A stretch of DNA of 10,737 nt from contig NWUY0300020926.1 of the NCBI GenBank assembly GCA_004151065.3, positions 118,292 through 129,028 of the forward strand, given 5' to 3'. Position numbers and translations under genes: made by a program. The DNA is from Larix sibirica. Taxonomy: Eukaryota > Streptophyta > Pinopsida > Pinales > Pinaceae. This document shows, one piece after another, positions 8,810 through 10,737 of the stretch (positions are counted from its first letter, which is position 1; every line of letters begins with the position of its first letter). The notes beneath the pieces were generated by a model, which worked only from the letters and a program-made list of their open reading frames with translations, made no database searches and had not been told where the DNA came from.

Positions 8810-9574
8810 GATTTGAGTAATTTGGATCTCTTTTACTTAATTAGACGATTCAAACAAATGCGTTTTGTTATAATCTTCATTAATATACAATCAATTAATC
8901 AGTTAAATTAAAATAAGGAACACAAATAAAAGAAAAAAATATTTCCATTAGTTTGTACAATACTCATCTAGGGCTCATAGGAGTTGTGTAGTCTCACCCT
9001 ACTAAAAAATAGAAAAAATAAAAAAAAGTATTAAGAATGTCAAGAAAAAATTGGATATCTATTGAAAATGAAGGACATTTTAATTCAGAACATGTATTGG
9101 GAATGGGGTTCAACACAAGGCTTTGGGACATATTGTTTAATATCTAGTGAAATTAAGGGTATTCTTTAATATCAGTGAATGTACACACTAGCCCAAGGGT
9201 TCATGAAATGAACCCATGTGGTGTAGAAACACTCTCTTAGAGGCCTATCATATAACTCGTGTTCAACACCTAGAACATTTTTTAGGTTTGTTCCTTTATT
9301 CCTCCTCACCTCCATCTTTGACAATTAGGTTAATTATCTTATTAAAGGAAATTGATGAAGTAAACCTAGTTAGTTTGTTGTCCTTTGTTAAGTTGTTGAT
9401 CTTTGATATTTGATGAATATCCCTCATTGAATTACCCCAATTAATTTGCAACCCTAGATAACCCAATCAATTCTAAAACACTAATCAATCTAGTAGCCTT
9501 CTATTTATTTTGTTCTCTTTATCTCTTCCCCTCCTAGGTTTCTTGATTTTACCCAAAATCGAATGGATACTCCA
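8810..9574. other. A+T-rich DNA, possible LTR territory
   Basis: This stretch lies between the two polypurine candidates and could contain LTR sequence from either strand. It includes an A-rich run (9003-9029) and a small hairpin. The 65-codon frame at 9216-9413 has no motif. No paired long repeat was identified by eye. Confidence 0.3.
9197..9215. repeat. Perfect 8-bp stem hairpin
   Basis: GGGTTCAT, a GAA loop, then ATGAACCC form a perfect stem of eight base pairs, much stronger than expected in this A+T-rich setting. No T-run follows that would suggest a small RNA gene terminator. It could be a remnant of terminal inverted repeats or simple chance. Confidence 0.5.
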
Positions 9575-9593
9575 CTCCCTCCTTCCTTTTTTT
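9575..9593 (-). other. Polypurine-tract-like sequence, minus strand
   Basis: The plus strand has 19 consecutive pyrimidines, so the minus strand reads AAAAAAAGGAAGGAGGGAG followed directly by TG (9574-9573). This is the arrangement of a polypurine tract abutting a 3' LTR. It is downstream, in the same orientation, of the Ty3/gypsy RNase H remnant at about 10000-10180. The distance of roughly 450 bases is too short to hold an integrase domain, so an internal deletion would be required if both belong to one element. Confidence 0.25.
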
Positions 9594-9599
9594 GGTAGT

Positions 9600-9999
9600 G
9601 TTATGCCTCACTGTAATAGTCACACTACACTTGTAAGTGTTTATGCACATTAAAATGACCTATTGAGTTGGAGTATTATGCTTCCCAAATAGTCTTATAT
9701 ATTTCTCATCTCATTGGTAAACATAACTTTCTAAGAAAATACCACATGTACTTCCATAAATAATAATTTATTTTGTATATTCTTAAGAGTAGTGCCAAAT
9801 GGATTTGTGTAAATATTGGTTTTATGGTATAATGTTACTACTAGCAGTGGATTTAATGTCTACAAATGTTCAATATTGTAATGAAATCATTGGTGGTTGA
9901 ATCAAACAATTCATTGTGTAATTTTTTGAACCACAATTACGCCTAACTACTATGTAGAACTATAAGTAAGTTATTTACTTGTATCGGTTTATAATTTAA
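9600..9999. other. No supported feature; possibly downstream pol remains
   Basis: In the minus-strand reading this lies just after the RNase H remnant, where the end of RNase H and integrase would be expected. Stops occur in every frame, and no integrase zinc-binding His/Cys pattern was seen. Confidence 0.35.
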
Positions 10000-10180
10000 A
10001 AATGTTAAAGTCATTGTTCAAAAACTCACACAATGATAGAGCTGGACAACATAAGTTGATTATAAGTTATAGACAACATTGTTGATGGTTTGTAAGTGAA
10101 ACAATACATGATGTCCATGTTGAATGAGAACTTCACCTAATGCATACTCAGAGGCATTGCTGGCTACAAAATTACAATAA
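10000..10180 (-). pseudogene. Decayed Ty3/gypsy RNase H domain
   Basis: RNase H in LTR retrotransposons removes the RNA strand of the RNA-DNA hybrid; in Ty3/gypsy Pol it follows reverse transcriptase. On the minus strand from 10170, the frame reads FVASNASEYALGEVLIQHGH, then FHLQTINNVVYN, matching the family pattern of an acidic DAS(x)YA(I/L)G(A/G)VL start, a Gln and a Gly-His, then a (Y/F)HS-type strand with Asn-x-Val. Residues after the stop keep an STY...LY pattern, also typical. Decay is clear: the first catalytic Asp (the D of DAS) is Asn here, a TAA lies at 10062-10060, and a likely one-base shift follows near 10035. No reverse transcriptase was recognised upstream (10180-10570) and no integrase downstream, so this is an isolated fragment of a dead element. 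Confidence 0.6.
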
Positions 10181-10572
10181 TAGATGTTGAACCCCACAAC
10201 TCACTTTAAATTTCCAACCAAGGATCATGCAAACTTATGAGGTGTTGTGCAATGCATATGAGAAACTACATAAGTCCAATCAATTCAAAATCCTAATAAT
10301 ATTGTAATAAGATGAATGATCAACTATGCGAAGACCATTCTAATTCACTCCACACAACCTAGGGTAATGGTTTTAGCCTCCATCTCTTCCTGCAATCTGC
10401 CATAAGATAGATAGGAGTAGGACTAATTGTGAAGTGATATGAGGGGTTTATAGAATGAGAAGGTTACCTTTAATCAACAATAATTCTCTAGATCTTAGAA
10501 TAAGGAAATAGATGAAACACAACCATCAAACTTATAACAGAGATTCACAAAGCCCACATTCCATAACATTGA
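10181..10572. other. No supported feature
   Basis: On the minus strand this is where the reverse transcriptase of the same element should lie, but I find neither the YxDD catalytic motif nor the conserved MPFG-type block. A short minus-strand stretch near 10395-10360 reads LQEEMEAKT but soon meets a stop. The pol remnant may be truncated at about 10180 by later insertion or deletion. Confidence 0.35.
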
Positions 10573-10737
10573 TCATTGCAATTCAAGAGAATAAAAACAA
10601 TCATAAAATGCATTAGATTGAAAATAATAATGTAAATTAAAGTTCTTATAACACATAATTGATTCCATTCCAACATGGATCGTTTTCTTGGAGCGCCGGA
10701 GCTTCTCTGGTTTTGAGAGTCGATTACACTGTTTAGC
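10573..10737 (-). other. Open minus-strand frame at the right edge, less A+T-rich end
   Basis: The minus strand is open from the window edge for 54 codons to TGA at 10575-10573. Its first part is basic and polar (NRLSKPEKLRRSKKTIHV), and the tail turns aromatic as the DNA becomes A+T rich. The last 57 bases are about half GC with four CpGs, unlike the preceding kilobases. This could be the start of a coding exon or another element on the minus strand. The plus strand also has a short ATG frame at 10676 that stops within 14 codons. I recognise no family. Confidence 0.25.

Noticed and set aside
9003-9029. An A-rich run considered as the poly(A) tail of a LINE, SINE or processed gene.
   Set aside because: The run is broken by other bases, and no coding or SINE-like (box A/box B) sequence precedes it, nor is there a visible target-site duplication.

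Overview
The window looks like nuclear DNA of a large-genome seed plant. It is A+T rich (about two thirds A+T by eye), poor in CpG, has no operon or ribosome-binding-site structure, and carries worn pieces of plant LTR retrotransposons. I cannot name the species. No intact protein-coding gene, rRNA, tRNA or CRISPR array could be supported. At this composition a stop codon is expected about every 13 codons, so the many 60-95 codon open frames are about what chance gives.

Layout. Positions 1-165 are a sharp exception: about 60% GC with 13 CpGs, reading on the minus strand as a Glu/Ala-rich coiled-coil fragment with one in-frame TGA. From about 170 the DNA turns A+T rich. Positions 775-1455 hold a T-rich frame broken by two TGA codons, possibly an old gene. 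Positions 1456-4890 are mostly anonymous, apart from a 19-bp tandem duplication (3402-3439) and two palindromes (4230-4246, 4316-4329).

Positions 4898-4909 resemble a plant retrotransposon primer-binding site for initiator Met-tRNA, with a CA end just before it and a weak gag-like frame after it. Positions 5651-6260 carry three successive open frames on the plus strand and a 39-bp repeat that reads as a repeated 13-residue unit. Positions about 7030-7310 have a minus-strand TATA box and AATAAA spaced as in an LTR. Purine tracts followed by or near TG lie at 8789-8806 (plus) and 9575-9593 (minus).

The best-supported coding homology is at about 10000-10180 on the minus strand: a decayed Ty3/gypsy RNase H domain with its first catalytic Asp replaced by Asn, a stop and a probable frameshift. 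The last 57 bases are again richer in GC and CpG, and open on the minus strand. The 10.5 kb between the two edges therefore looks like a repeat-filled giant intron, an intergenic stretch, or a pile of nested old insertions. No genes here can be shown to work together, and I saw no convincing new biological system.
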